Assembly (NCBI GenBank): GCA_037439425.1
Contig: JBBIWA010000047.1
Span: 1-40,774 of the forward strand
Reading direction: 5' to 3'
Source of the DNA: JBBIWA01 sp037439425
GTDB taxonomy: Bacteria; Acidobacteriota; Blastocatellia; RBC074
Length of the DNA stretch: 40,774 nucleotides
Part shown: positions 16,243 through 24,655 of the stretch, in pieces
How positions within the stretch are numbered: the stretch's first letter is position 1
How the letters are laid out: each line of letters opens with the position of its first letter
Translations under genes and position numbers: made by a program
The notes under the pieces: generated by a model
Told to the model about the DNA's origin: nothing
Database searches by the model: none
Seen by the model: only the letters and a program-made list of their open reading frames with translations

Positions 16243-17583
16243 ATGCGATCGTCGAAATGGTTCTTGCTGGTGTTATGCGCGCTCTTACCGAGCGGTGTAG
16301 TGGTAAGCGCCAGCGCGCAAAGTCGCGAAGTCAAGCCATCTGCTCTGGCCCCTGCTACGCCGCTGAGCGGGGTGCGTCGGGAATCTCTGCTTAATGATCT
16401 GCGAGTGATCACGCTGGAGCGCGCCGACGAGCCTCTGGTGCGCTGCGATCTGGTGATCCGCAGCGGAGCAATGTTCGATCTGGTGGGCAAAGTGGGGCTG
16501 GCTGCCGTAACCCAGGAGTCCTTGTTGGCAGCCAACCCGCGGCTCAAGGAAGAGCTGGCCTCGCTCGATGCCAGAATCGAGTGGGGGGTGAGCTGGGATG
16601 CCACCTGGTTTCGTGTTGAAGCTCCGCCTGGCACCTTCGACGCAGCGATGGAAATCTTCGGCCGGTTGCTGGTGGTGGAGAAGGTTCGACCTGACGCCTT
16701 TGCTGCTGCGCATAAAGCCTGGCTGGAGCGAGTCAAAGCGCGTGCTGCAAGCTTAACTCCTGCTGAGCGCGCCGACCTGTTGTTCCTCAACGCGCTTTAT
16801 GGGGATCACCCTTATGGCCATAACGTCGAGGGCACGGAAAAGACTATCGCTGCGATTAGCTATGGTGATGTTTATGACTTTTATAAGCGGTTTTATCTGG
16901 CCAATAACGCTTTTGCGCTGGTGACGGGCAACATCAAACCGGAGCGCGTGCTGACCATCTTCAAGGCTTTCTTCGGCGGTTGGGTAAAAGGGGCCATCGT
17001 TCCAGCCACATTCCGCCAGCCCAAGCAAACCACTACCTTGCAACTGCTCAAGATAGAAGCTTCCGAAGTGCCAGCAGTTGAGATTCGGGGTGGAGTGATT
17101 GGGGTAAAGAATACTGAGGCGGATTTCATGGTAGTCAAAGTGCTTGCGCAAGTGCTGGAGATGAGGCTGAAGCAGGACCGGGCCAATCAATCGGTCGGCA
17201 ATCTGGCCGTCAAAGCGCCCGCCCGGTTGCTTGCTGGACCAGTCTTTATCTCAGCCTCAGTGCCTGCCGAGCAGGCAGCAGATTTCTCGCGCCGGGCAAC
17301 AGAGAGTCTTGCCCAGCTCGCTCAAGCAGCAGTCTCAGCCGAAGAACTGGCAGCAGCGAAGGCGGCTTTGACTGCGGCTTATGCCGCGCAGTCGGTAGTC
17401 GAGCAATTGCGCGAGGTAGAGATGCAAGGGTGGCCGCGCAATTATCCGTTAACCTTTGCTTCACGAATCAATGCGGTTACGGCTGCGGACCTGCAGCGCG
17501 TGGCTAAACGCTTGTTAGAGGCCAATGCCATGACGGTAGTGGTTTTGGGACGGATCGTTGAGGAGCGGACATCTCAAAACTGA
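16243..17583 (+). CDS. Exported M16-like peptidase homologue lacking the zinc motif
   Basis: A 446-residue protein with a signal peptide (residues 1-25, ending SASA-QS) and the two-lobe pattern of M16 zinc peptidases. Residues 60-75 read VRCDLVIRSGAMFD, where active enzymes have the strand before HxxEH. Here the metal site is GLAAVTQESLL, with no His or second His, so catalysis is not expected. The mid section HPYGHNVEGTEKTIAAIS and FYKRFYLANNAFALVTGNI are typical of M16. Such inactive subunits usually pair with an active partner, and none is seen nearby. The ribosome site is weak. It runs co-directionally into the methyltransferase gene. Confidence 0.8.
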   Translation: MRSSKWFLLVLCALLPSGVVVSASAQSREVKPSALAPATPLSGVRRESLLNDLRVITLERADEPLVRCDLVIRSGAMFDLVGKVGLAAVTQESLLAANPRLKEELASLDARIEWGVSWDATWFRVEAPPGTFDAAMEIFGRLLVVEKVRPDAFAAAHKAWLERVKARAASLTPAERADLLFLNALYGDHPYGHNVEGTEKTIAAISYGDVYDFYKRFYLANNAFALVTGNIKPERVLTIFKAFFGGWVKGAIVPATFRQPKQTTTLQLLKIEASEVPAVEIRGGVIGVKNTEADFMVVKVLAQVLEMRLKQDRANQSVGNLAVKAPARLLAGPVFISASVPAEQAADFSRRATESLAQLAQAAVSAEELAAAKAALTAAYAAQSVVEQLREVEMQGWPRNYPLTFASRINAVTAADLQRVAKRLLEANAMTVVVLGRIVEERTSQN

Positions 17584-17604
17584 AATTGGAAACGGTTGCC
17601 AGCG

Positions 17605-18327
17605 ATGTATCCAAGTGCTGAGATGAATGCACCCGGTAAGGCTCGTGCCGTGCGGGCGATGTTTGCAGAGATTGCACCAAGCTATGACCGTCTCAATCAC
17701 CTGCTCTCGGTTAATATCGATCAGCGATGGCGGCGACTGGTGGTCAAAGAGTTAGCCGATGTGCTGGCGCGCCCCGCAGCCTTAGCACTTGACCTGTGCT
17801 GTGGCACGGCTGATTTGACTCTGGAACTGGCTGAGCGGGCGCGCGTCGTTGGTTGCGATTTTTGTCATCCGATGCTGGTCCTCGGGCGGGAAAAAGTGGC
17901 CAGACGGCATCCGTCGCGGGCAATGCTGGCTGAAGGTGATGCGCTCTGTTTGCCGTTTGCGGATAGGCAATTTGATCTCGTCACAGTGGCCTTCGGGTTG
18001 CGCAATCTGGCCAATGTCGAGAGCGGACTGAAGGAGATGTTTCGAGTGCTTAAGCCAGGTGGGCGTGCGGCGGTGTTGGAGTTTTCGCGCCCTGTGGTAC
18101 CGATCTTTCGCCAAGCATTTCAGTTCTACTTCCATCGCATCCTCCCCCGTATCGGTGCGCTTGTTTCAGGCTCGGACTATGCTTACAGCTACCTGCCAGC
18201 CTCGGTCAGGAGCTTCCCCGACCAGCATCAGTTGGCCGAGATGATGTCTCAGGCAGGCTTTACGAAGGTGAGTTACCGCAATCTGTCAGGCGGAATCGCT
18301 GCTTTGCACCTTGGCCAGCGAGAGTGA
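17605..18327 (+). CDS. ubiE: Demethylmenaquinone / ubiquinone C-methyltransferase
   Basis: A 240-residue SAM-dependent methyltransferase of the UbiE/MenG family, which methylates the ring of demethylmenaquinone in respiratory quinone synthesis. The family N-terminus is VRAMFAEIAPSYDRLNHLLS. The SAM site is LDLCCGTADLTLEL (about 60-73), followed by EGDALCLPF and VAFGLRNL, then the C-terminal YLPASVRSFPDQHQLAEMM and YRNLSGGIAALHLG. The start could be ATG 17605 or ATG 17623; neither has a strong ribosome site. In a bacterium of this type menaquinone is the likelier product, so menG would be an equally good name. Confidence 0.92.
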   Translation: MYPSAEMNAPGKARAVRAMFAEIAPSYDRLNHLLSVNIDQRWRRLVVKELADVLARPAALALDLCCGTADLTLELAERARVVGCDFCHPMLVLGREKVARRHPSRAMLAEGDALCLPFADRQFDLVTVAFGLRNLANVESGLKEMFRVLKPGGRAAVLEFSRPVVPIFRQAFQFYFHRILPRIGALVSGSDYAYSYLPASVRSFPDQHQLAEMMSQAGFTKVSYRNLSGGIAALHLGQRE

Positions 18328-18439
18328 GAGAAAAGGGAATTTCTGCCAGCTAAGTTCTCCTGCAGTGGGAAATGGTCTCATTAGCCAGTCTGCGATCGAG
18401 GTGTGGAGCAAGAGAGGAGTTGTCTCTCAGCCCTAACGA

Positions 18440-19882
18440 GTGAAAACTGTGATTCAGGCTCAATCTTTCTTCACCGAGCGATTCAACATCACGATTTCAG
18501 AGATCGAGAAGTTGCTAGCGGTGGCGCTCTCGAGAGGCGGGGATTATGCTGATCTCTATTTCGAGTACACAGTGCTCAGCCAGCTCAGCCTCGAAGAGGC
18601 GATCGTCAAATCTGCGACGCGGTCGGTAACCCAAGGCGTTGGAGTGCGTGTGCTTGCAGGGGAGCGGACGGGATATGCCTATTGCGACGAGATCGAAGTC
18701 TCTGCGATTCGCAACGCCGCCTTGACAGCTGCGCATATTGCCAGCAGCGCAGCCTGGAGCCAGCCCATTAACGCATCTGCCAGAGCGCCTCTGCACAATC
18801 TTTATCCAGTTGAACAATCAAGTAACGACGAAGCGCTGTCGCAGAAAATCGCCCTGCTCAATCGCGCTGATCGGTGTGCGCGTGCCTTTGACCGGCGCAT
18901 CCGCGAGGTCCAGGCTGGGATCTCGGACGAATACCGGATCATTCTGATTGCGACCTCTAACGGCTTGCTCACCGGCGATCTCCAACCGCTGGTCCGCTTG
19001 GGTGTCACTTGCATTGCAGATGATGATGGGAATTTGCAGGTCGGGCGCTCGGGCGGTGGCGGTCGGGTCGGGCTGGATTTCTTTGACCAACGGTTGACGC
19101 CTGAGCACTTTGCCACCGAAGCGGCGCGCCAGGCCATCGTTCAGCTGGAGGCGATAGAAGCGCCGGCCGGGACGATGGAGGTCGTGCTAGGGCCGGGCTG
19201 GCCGGGCATCCTCTTGCACGAAGCAGTGGGGCATGGGTTGGAGGCAGATTTCAATCGTAAGGGCACCTCAGCTTTTGCGGGCCTGATTGGACAACGAGTG
19301 GCCAGTGAGTTGTGCACCGTCATTGATGATGGCACAATCCCGAGGCGGCGTGGCTCGATCAACATTGATGACGAAGGCACCCCCTCCTCGCGCACCGTCT
19401 TGATTGAAAAGGGCATCCTGCGCGGCTTTTTGCAGGACAGGTTGAGCGCGCAACTGACAGGAGCAGAGGTAACCGGCAATGGGCGGCGCGAAAGTTATCG
19501 TCACATGCCGCTGCCGCGCATGACCAACACTTACATGCTCGGCGGCCAGAGCACGCCCGAAGAGATTATCCGCTCGGTCAAGCGTGGCCTTTATGCCGTT
19601 CAGTTCGGCGGCGGCCAGGTGGATATTACTAACGGTAAGTTTGTCTTCTCAGCCAGCGAAGCTTATCTGATTGAAGATGGCCACATCACCGCACCGGTTA
19701 AAGGTGCCACGTTGATCGGTAACGGCCCAAACGCGCTCACTAAAGTGACGGCTGTGGGCAACGATATGGCCCTGGATGAAGGCATCGGAGTTTGCGGTAA
19801 AGATGGACAATCAGTCCCTGTTGGGGTTGGACTCCCAACCATTAAGATCTCAGAAATGACAGTCGGTGGAACGAAAGGATAG
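18440..19882 (+). CDS. tldD: Metalloprotease TldD
   Basis: A 480-residue TldD, the catalytic half of the TldD/TldE heterodimeric protease that cleaves unfolded or modified peptides in the cytoplasm (known for microcin B17 maturation and CcdA turnover). The zinc motif HEAVGH lies at 260-265 inside GILLHEAVGHGLEAD. Other family marks are SINIDDEGTP, MLGGQSTPEEII and the C-terminal GVCGKDGQSVPVG. Translation starts at a GTG at 18440, with GAGGAG some 25 bases upstream, so the exact start is uncertain. The partner gene follows 63 bases later. Confidence 0.94.
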   Translation: MKTVIQAQSFFTERFNITISEIEKLLAVALSRGGDYADLYFEYTVLSQLSLEEAIVKSATRSVTQGVGVRVLAGERTGYAYCDEIEVSAIRNAALTAAHIASSAAWSQPINASARAPLHNLYPVEQSSNDEALSQKIALLNRADRCARAFDRRIREVQAGISDEYRIILIATSNGLLTGDLQPLVRLGVTCIADDDGNLQVGRSGGGGRVGLDFFDQRLTPEHFATEAARQAIVQLEAIEAPAGTMEVVLGPGWPGILLHEAVGHGLEADFNRKGTSAFAGLIGQRVASELCTVIDDGTIPRRRGSINIDDEGTPSSRTVLIEKGILRGFLQDRLSAQLTGAEVTGNGRRESYRHMPLPRMTNTYMLGGQSTPEEIIRSVKRGLYAVQFGGGQVDITNGKFVFSASEAYLIEDGHITAPVKGATLIGNGPNALTKVTAVGNDMALDEGIGVCGKDGQSVPVGVGLPTIKISEMTVGGTKG

Positions 19883-19945
19883 CAGCAAGGATGAGGGATG
19901 AAGGCCGATTGCTCATCCTTCATCCTTCGCCCTTCATCTCTTGTG

Positions 19946-21301
19946 ATGGCGATGCAGTTATCTCTGGGCTTTCTCACTGAAATAATCCGGGCAGCGATCA
20001 AGCGCGGCGCGACAGATGTTGAGGCGATGGGACTCGAAAACACGGAGTTCTCGGTTGAAGTGCGGCTTGGGGAGGTCGAGAAGTTGAAGGAGGCGGCCTC
20101 GCGCGGCCTCGGGTTGCGGGTGCTTTACCAGGGACGTCAAGCCTCAGCCTCCACCTCGGATCTCAGTCCTGAAGCGATTGATGAGCTGATTGCCAACACA
20201 GTTGAGATGGCGCGGCTTACTTCTGTTGATGATGCAACTGCGCTTCCCACGCGCGAAGATTTCGCCGGTGAGAGCAGCGCTGATTTGGCGCTTTATGATC
20301 AAGCGATAGCCCATTTGCCAGCCGAGCGCAAAATTGAGATGGCGCGTGCCAGCGAAGAAGCGGCGCGCCGCTTCGATCAGCGGATTTCCAATTCGGAGGG
20401 AGCAGTTTGCTCGACGACTATCGGCCGGATGCTGCTCCTTTCGAGCATGGGTTTTGCAGGTGAATACCGCGGCACGACCTGCCAGTTGATGGTCGCCCCG
20501 ATTGCGCGCGCAGGCGATCAGATGCAAGTGGCAGGGTGGGGCGATAGCCAGCGGCATCTGGCCGCCTTGGAGAAGCCAGAGCAGCTTGGAGAGCAAGCCG
20601 CGCGGCGAGCATTGCGTAAACTTGGCGCGCGCAAGGTGGCGACACAGGAAGTCCCGATTGTCTTTGAGGCGAGCGCTGCGGAAGAGTTGCTGGAGGATTT
20701 CTTTGAGGCCGTCTCCGGGGAAGCTATCTTTCGTCGCTCCTCCTTCCTGCTTGGTAAGTTGGGTGAACAGATCGCCTCGGAACATCTCACTATTATTGAT
20801 GATGGGCGGATGCCGGGCGCTGTAGGTTCGCGCCCATTTGATGGCGAGGGATTGCCCACGCGGCGCACCATCGTGGTAGAAAATGGCCTGCTGCGCAGCT
20901 ATTTGCTTAACACCTACACGGCGCGTAAACTGGGATTGCGCTCGACTGCCAATGCTGTGCGTGGCCTAGTCGGAGCGCCGAGCGTTGGCATGAACAATTT
21001 CTTCATTGCGCCGGGCGAATATTCTCCTGAGGAGATCATCGCGTCGGTCAAGAATGGATTTTATGTGACCGAGATGATCGGGTTCGGTTTCAACCCGGTC
21101 ACTGGTGATTACTCGCGCGGTGCATCGGGCATCTGGATTGAAGATGGCCGGCTGACCTATCCGGTTGAGGAAGTAACCATCGCTGGCAACTTCCGCCAGA
21201 TGTTGCGTGGAATTCAGATGATTGGCAACGATCTCCGCTTCCGTGGCAAGGTTGCGGCTCCGACCATCAAACTCAGCAAAATGATGGTCAGCGGAGACTA
21301 A
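19946..21301 (+). CDS. pmbA: TldE/PmbA, non-catalytic partner of TldD
   Basis: A 451-residue TldE (PmbA) protein. It shares the fold of TldD but lacks HExxxH: the equivalent region reads FEASAAEELLEDFFEAVSG. It forms the sealed TldD/E complex and helps admit peptides. Family marks are SLEVRL-like strands (FSVEVRLGEVEKL), IIDDGRMPGAVGSRPFDGEG and the end APTIKLSKMMVSGD. The start is chosen at ATG 19946 or 19952, where the fold begins (MQLSLGFLTEII). An ATG at 19898 would add 16 residues encoded by the repeat-like spacer after tldD. A 9-base inverted repeat (19896-19904 / 19917-19925) occupies that spacer. No RiPP precursor gene is seen next to the pair. Confidence 0.92.
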   Translation: MAMQLSLGFLTEIIRAAIKRGATDVEAMGLENTEFSVEVRLGEVEKLKEAASRGLGLRVLYQGRQASASTSDLSPEAIDELIANTVEMARLTSVDDATALPTREDFAGESSADLALYDQAIAHLPAERKIEMARASEEAARRFDQRISNSEGAVCSTTIGRMLLLSSMGFAGEYRGTTCQLMVAPIARAGDQMQVAGWGDSQRHLAALEKPEQLGEQAARRALRKLGARKVATQEVPIVFEASAAEELLEDFFEAVSGEAIFRRSSFLLGKLGEQIASEHLTIIDDGRMPGAVGSRPFDGEGLPTRRTIVVENGLLRSYLLNTYTARKLGLRSTANAVRGLVGAPSVGMNNFFIAPGEYSPEEIIASVKNGFYVTEMIGFGFNPVTGDYSRGASGIWIEDGRLTYPVEEVTIAGNFRQMLRGIQMIGNDLRFRGKVAAPTIKLSKMMVSGD

Positions 21302-21355
21302 ACTGTGTGAAGAGTGGCTAGTGACAGCCCGCTCATCACTCATCACCGTTTTTCT

Positions 21356-21862
21356 ATGTTCGAGCCTGAGACAGAAACCGAAAGAGAGACTGAGCAGAGG
21401 CGTTCGCGCCTGATTATGGTGCTGGGAGCGGCTGGGGCCCTGGTGTTGGCCATTGCGGTCATGCTGGTCACACGCCAGAGTATGCGGAGCTCGGAGTTAG
21501 ATCGTTTCGTGCGTGCTGGAGCGGCAGAATTCGAGAGCTACAAGGACCAGGTGGTGCTTGATGATCAAGAGATCCTCGTCTACCCCAACCTGCTGGAGAT
21601 GGTGCAACTGGTCGTGCGCGCCAGGCTCACCAATCGTGGCCAGCGCACACTGACAGGTGTGGAGCTTATCGGTAAAGTATATGATCTTCAGGACAAAGTG
21701 GTTGCTCAGGCCGTCAGCTTTCCGATCCCACGGGCGCGCACTCAGCCACTCCCGCCCGGTGATTCAATGAAGATTATCGTCAGGGTTGATGTCCCGGCTA
21801 AGATCAAGGAAGCTGATGTCAAAGATGTGAAGATCGAGCTGCAAGGGCTCCGGTTTCAGTGA
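21356..21862 (+). CDS. Single-span membrane protein with extracytoplasmic beta domain
   Basis: A 168-residue protein. A charged cytoplasmic N-terminus (EPETETERETEQRRSR) is followed by one hydrophobic helix (about 19-41, LIMVLGAAGALVLAIAVML). The remainder (MVQLVVRARLTNRGQRTLTGVELIGKVYD ... VRVDVPAKIKEADVKDVKIEL) has the alternating pattern of an immunoglobulin-like or DUF2393-type beta domain facing the periplasm. Function is unknown. ATG 21356 is chosen because an upstream GTG at 21314 adds a segment of no coding character. It follows tldE by 55 bases and may share its transcript. Confidence 0.75.
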   Translation: MFEPETETERETEQRRSRLIMVLGAAGALVLAIAVMLVTRQSMRSSELDRFVRAGAAEFESYKDQVVLDDQEILVYPNLLEMVQLVVRARLTNRGQRTLTGVELIGKVYDLQDKVVAQAVSFPIPRARTQPLPPGDSMKIIVRVDVPAKIKEADVKDVKIELQGLRFQ

Positions 21863-21996
21863 GACGATCAATTACGCCTCCCGTCCCCCGTGGCCGCTGC
21901 AGCTGAGACTATTGCATCGTCTGGTGAACTGTCAGCCTGGTAGATCAGTGGGGCTAGCGGCCCCGTCGCCTCTCACTAGGTCTTCTCACCAGGGCG

Positions 21997-22875
21997 CTAT
22001 GCGCCAAGGGCCTGTTTACAGTAAGCCAGACACCGTTTGATTTCCTCAACTGTATCCCCGCCTCTGTATTCGTACTCAATATTGGCTGGGATCTTCCAAC
22101 TGTTGTCGCGCAGCAACGCAAGGACCTCCTTGATCGGCGTGTTCCCCTCTCCGAAAGGCACATTGGGACCCTGGTCGCGTTTGCGGTCTTTGATGTGCAG
22201 TGTGACGATCCGGTCGTGGTGCTGGCGTAGGAATTCGACGGCATCGAAGTTGGCTGCTGTGAAGTGGCCGATATCGAGATTGATGGCGATGTATTCTGAG
22301 GCGCCTTCCATCGCCTGCTTGAAGTCCTCGGGCGTGGCAAACTCGTTTGGCCTGATATTGGAATGATTATGCATACCGACGCGCATCCGATACTTCTTCG
22401 CAAACGGATCAATACGTTTAGCCGTAGAGACGTTAGCGGAAGCTGTGAGCACTTTGGCGCCCAGCGCTTTGGCCATCTCGAAGCCCCGCTCGATCTCTTC
22501 GTCGGTGAAATCGTCGCGGAAGCTCAGGTTGTAAGCGTAAAGGTCTATTCCAGCGCGGTCAAATTTAGCGCGGATGGCCTTAAATTCATCGAGTGAGACG
22601 CTCAAACGCCACTGACGAAGCTCTTCGCGCTTGAGGCCTCTGGGTTCAACATGCCCTTGCCATAGTTCACAACTACTCAATCCCACTTCAACCATTCCCT
22701 CAATAGCTCGATCAAGCGGGCGGTCGCGGAAGCTGTAGCTTTGCACTCCGATCTGAACGCCTTTGATTACGGAGTTAGGTTTATCGGCCCCCATCAGCCA
22801 CGGCGCTGGAAGCGCCGTGGCGGCGAGGCTGCCCAACATCAGCTTATTCCAAGTTCTTCTGGTCAAGTCAGCCAT
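21997..22875 (-). CDS. Tat-exported sugar phosphate isomerase/epimerase-like TIM-barrel protein
   Basis: A 292-residue protein of the AP-endonuclease-2 / xylose-isomerase-like TIM-barrel family. The N-terminus TRRTWNKLMLGSLAATALPA carries a twin-arginine export signal. Barrel features are VQSYSFRD (44-51), VGMHNHSNI (167-174), INLDIGH (198-204 with Asp201 and His204), LHIKD (226-230 with His227) and IEYEYRG (266-272 with Glu267 or Glu269). These acidic and His residues normally hold a divalent metal. Substrate cannot be read from sequence; many relatives act on sugars or inositols. It is the only minus-strand gene between 0.5 and 32.9 kb and is divergent from the kinase gene. Confidence 0.85.
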   Translation of the reverse strand: MADLTRRTWNKLMLGSLAATALPAPWLMGADKPNSVIKGVQIGVQSYSFRDRPLDRAIEGMVEVGLSSCELWQGHVEPRGLKREELRQWRLSVSLDEFKAIRAKFDRAGIDLYAYNLSFRDDFTDEEIERGFEMAKALGAKVLTASANVSTAKRIDPFAKKYRMRVGMHNHSNIRPNEFATPEDFKQAMEGASEYIAINLDIGHFTAANFDAVEFLRQHHDRIVTLHIKDRKRDQGPNVPFGEGNTPIKEVLALLRDNSWKIPANIEYEYRGGDTVEEIKRCLAYCKQALGA

Positions 22876-23115
22876 ACAAGCTCCTGTGATCGGTTTCTGA
22901 GTCAGTCTTGGGATTCAGCTTATTACTACTAAAAAGGTAATCGGACTGCCTCATTTTAATCTCGCTCTTGCTCTTCCACAAGCAGCACGGCGGGAATGAA
23001 GCGCAGGATTGACAGCTGGCTGCTCTACGCAAGCTGGTATGACCTGTGGTAACCTGAAAATGTCATTCTTATCTTTATCTTCTTCGTGGTTCATTTCCCA
23101 AAGGAGCTTGGTGAT

Positions 23116-24090
23116 ATGTCTCTCCAAGACCATGGTACTGCGGTTCGTGAATGTGTCTCGTGCAAGCGCTGTTACGACCATACAGTCCAGTTCTGTCCCG
23201 ATTGCATGGTCGAGCTGGTGAATATCGAATTGATCCCGCGCTTGATCAACAAACGTTATCGGCTGGAAAGTGTGATTGAGCGCAGCGATACGGGAATAGT
23301 TTTCGCCGCGACCGACACAGCTACTCAACAGGAAGTGGCGGTGAAAGTGATTCGCGCTGGCACGATTGCTGAGCCTCGAGCGCAGGACCGCTTCAAGGTG
23401 GAAGTCCAACTGGCGATGCAGCTTCAGCATCCGCAGATCGCGGCTGTTTATGACTTCGGGATACTCCCTGATGCGAGCGCCTATGTGGTGTCGGAGATGG
23501 TGCCAGGCACTTTGCTGCGCGAGGAGATGAAGCGAGTTAACAAATTCCCGCCCAGGCAGGCAGTGGCTATTCTGGCGCAGATTGCCGAAGCGCTTGATGC
23601 CGCACATAAAGCTGGACTCGTGCATCGTGATCTCAGGCCTGAAAACATTGTGCTCCTCCTGGCTAAGTCAGACCAGCTGGAGATCAAAATATGCGACTTC
23701 GGTTTCGCTAAAATCCCCACTGGCCGCCGCATCACCGAAAGGCTGGCGGCAAAGATCAAAAGTCTCGGACAACTGCCCAGCAGTCCGAGTTACATGAGTC
23801 CGGAGCAGTTCCGTGGAGAGGATGCGGACCTGCGTTCAGATATTTACAGCCTGGGAGTGATCGCTTACGAGATGCTCGGTGGGCGGCCACCTTTCAGCGC
23901 TAAAAGCATCAGTGAGCTAGGGTTGAAACATCTGACCGAGAAACCGCCACCCTTACGACCGCTTAATCCCGAGGTCAATGCATTACTCGAAGCTGCCGTT
24001 ATGAAAGCTCTCGAAAAAGAGCCGCAACGCCGGCAGCAAAGAGCCGCGGAATTGAAGCAAGAGCTAACTGCGGCAGCACATCTCAGTTAG
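23116..24090 (+). CDS. Serine/threonine protein kinase with N-terminal zinc ribbon
   Basis: A 324-residue soluble Hanks-type kinase. Cys13, Cys16 and Cys19 plus Cys27 and Cys30 form a zinc-ribbon-like segment (CVSCKRCY ... FCPDC). The kinase domain starts at YRLESVIER (48). The glycine loop is degenerate (RSDTGIVFAA), but the ATP Lys77 (VAVKVI), the catalytic HRDLRPEN (His170, Asp172), DFGFAKI (Asp194), SPEQFRG and SDIYSLGVIAYEML are all intact, so it is probably active. There is no membrane span and no sensor domain, unlike most long acidobacterial kinases. AAAGGAG (about 23099) selects ATG 23116. It is monocistronic and its target is unknown. Confidence 0.92.
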   Translation: MSLQDHGTAVRECVSCKRCYDHTVQFCPDCMVELVNIELIPRLINKRYRLESVIERSDTGIVFAATDTATQQEVAVKVIRAGTIAEPRAQDRFKVEVQLAMQLQHPQIAAVYDFGILPDASAYVVSEMVPGTLLREEMKRVNKFPPRQAVAILAQIAEALDAAHKAGLVHRDLRPENIVLLLAKSDQLEIKICDFGFAKIPTGRRITERLAAKIKSLGQLPSSPSYMSPEQFRGEDADLRSDIYSLGVIAYEMLGGRPPFSAKSISELGLKHLTEKPPPLRPLNPEVNALLEAAVMKALEKEPQRRQQRAAELKQELTAAAHLS

Positions 24091-24270
24091 GCGCAGCGAT
24101 CTGACTCTGCTTGATGCTTTTGGCTCGCTGCCTGCCACTGTGTTCGGAGGGAGATCGCTCTGTTCTCACCAGATTATCGCTTCCCCTGCTATAGTTGGGA
24201 AGAGCATCACCCATAGCTCACAATGAGGCCTGCGGAGAACATGATTCGTTGCCAGCACCGAGGGATAAGC

Positions 24271-24390
24271 GTGATCAGCGAAACTCTTTCTCACTATCGG
24301 ATTCTACAGCGGCTGGCTGGTTGCAGGCCTTGCTGCCTAGCGGGCGTGATCCACTGCCGGAGTTGCCCTCTGGGAGGCAGTTGCTGGTGA
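24271..24390 (+). pseudogene. Fragment of a Ser/Thr kinase N-terminus
   Basis: From GTG 24271 the frame reads VISETLSHYRILQRLAG, closely like the usual start of acidobacterial kinases (a stretch of the type I-x-x-T-[IL]-S-H-Y-[RK]-I-L). The frame then loses similarity at the point where the glycine loop should be and stops at about 24390. No kinase motif follows, so this is a decayed 5' end, perhaps from duplication of the kinase gene just upstream. The rest of 24091-24655 shows nothing else I can support. Confidence 0.5.
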
Positions 24391-24655
24391 TTGATGTCAA
24401 GTCCCAGACGTTTCAAGTCTGGCTACCTTCTCTGGGCTGTACGGCCTAACTGGCCGCTGCCCCCAAGGGCTGCGGTTCCCCCTCGTGCTCAAGTGTTATT
24501 TGACCGGTGTGCCTGTAAGCACGGTTCAAGTCAGGAACTTTTATGACCATAGACTTTGTTGTACCATATCTCGACTGGTGTAGAAACTAATGGCCTGCGC
24601 TCCCAAAGTTTCCGCAGTGGTTGTTGATGCTGTCATGGAAGGTGCGGGAGAAACA

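Noticed and set aside
22798..22820. Perfect 10-base hairpin in the Tat-signal coding region
   Set aside because: It encodes a normal signal-peptide stretch; codon choice explains it and no regulatory role can be supported.
24195..24449. 84-codon frame overlapping the kinase fragment
   Set aside because: It runs in another frame than the kinase similarity and has no family features.
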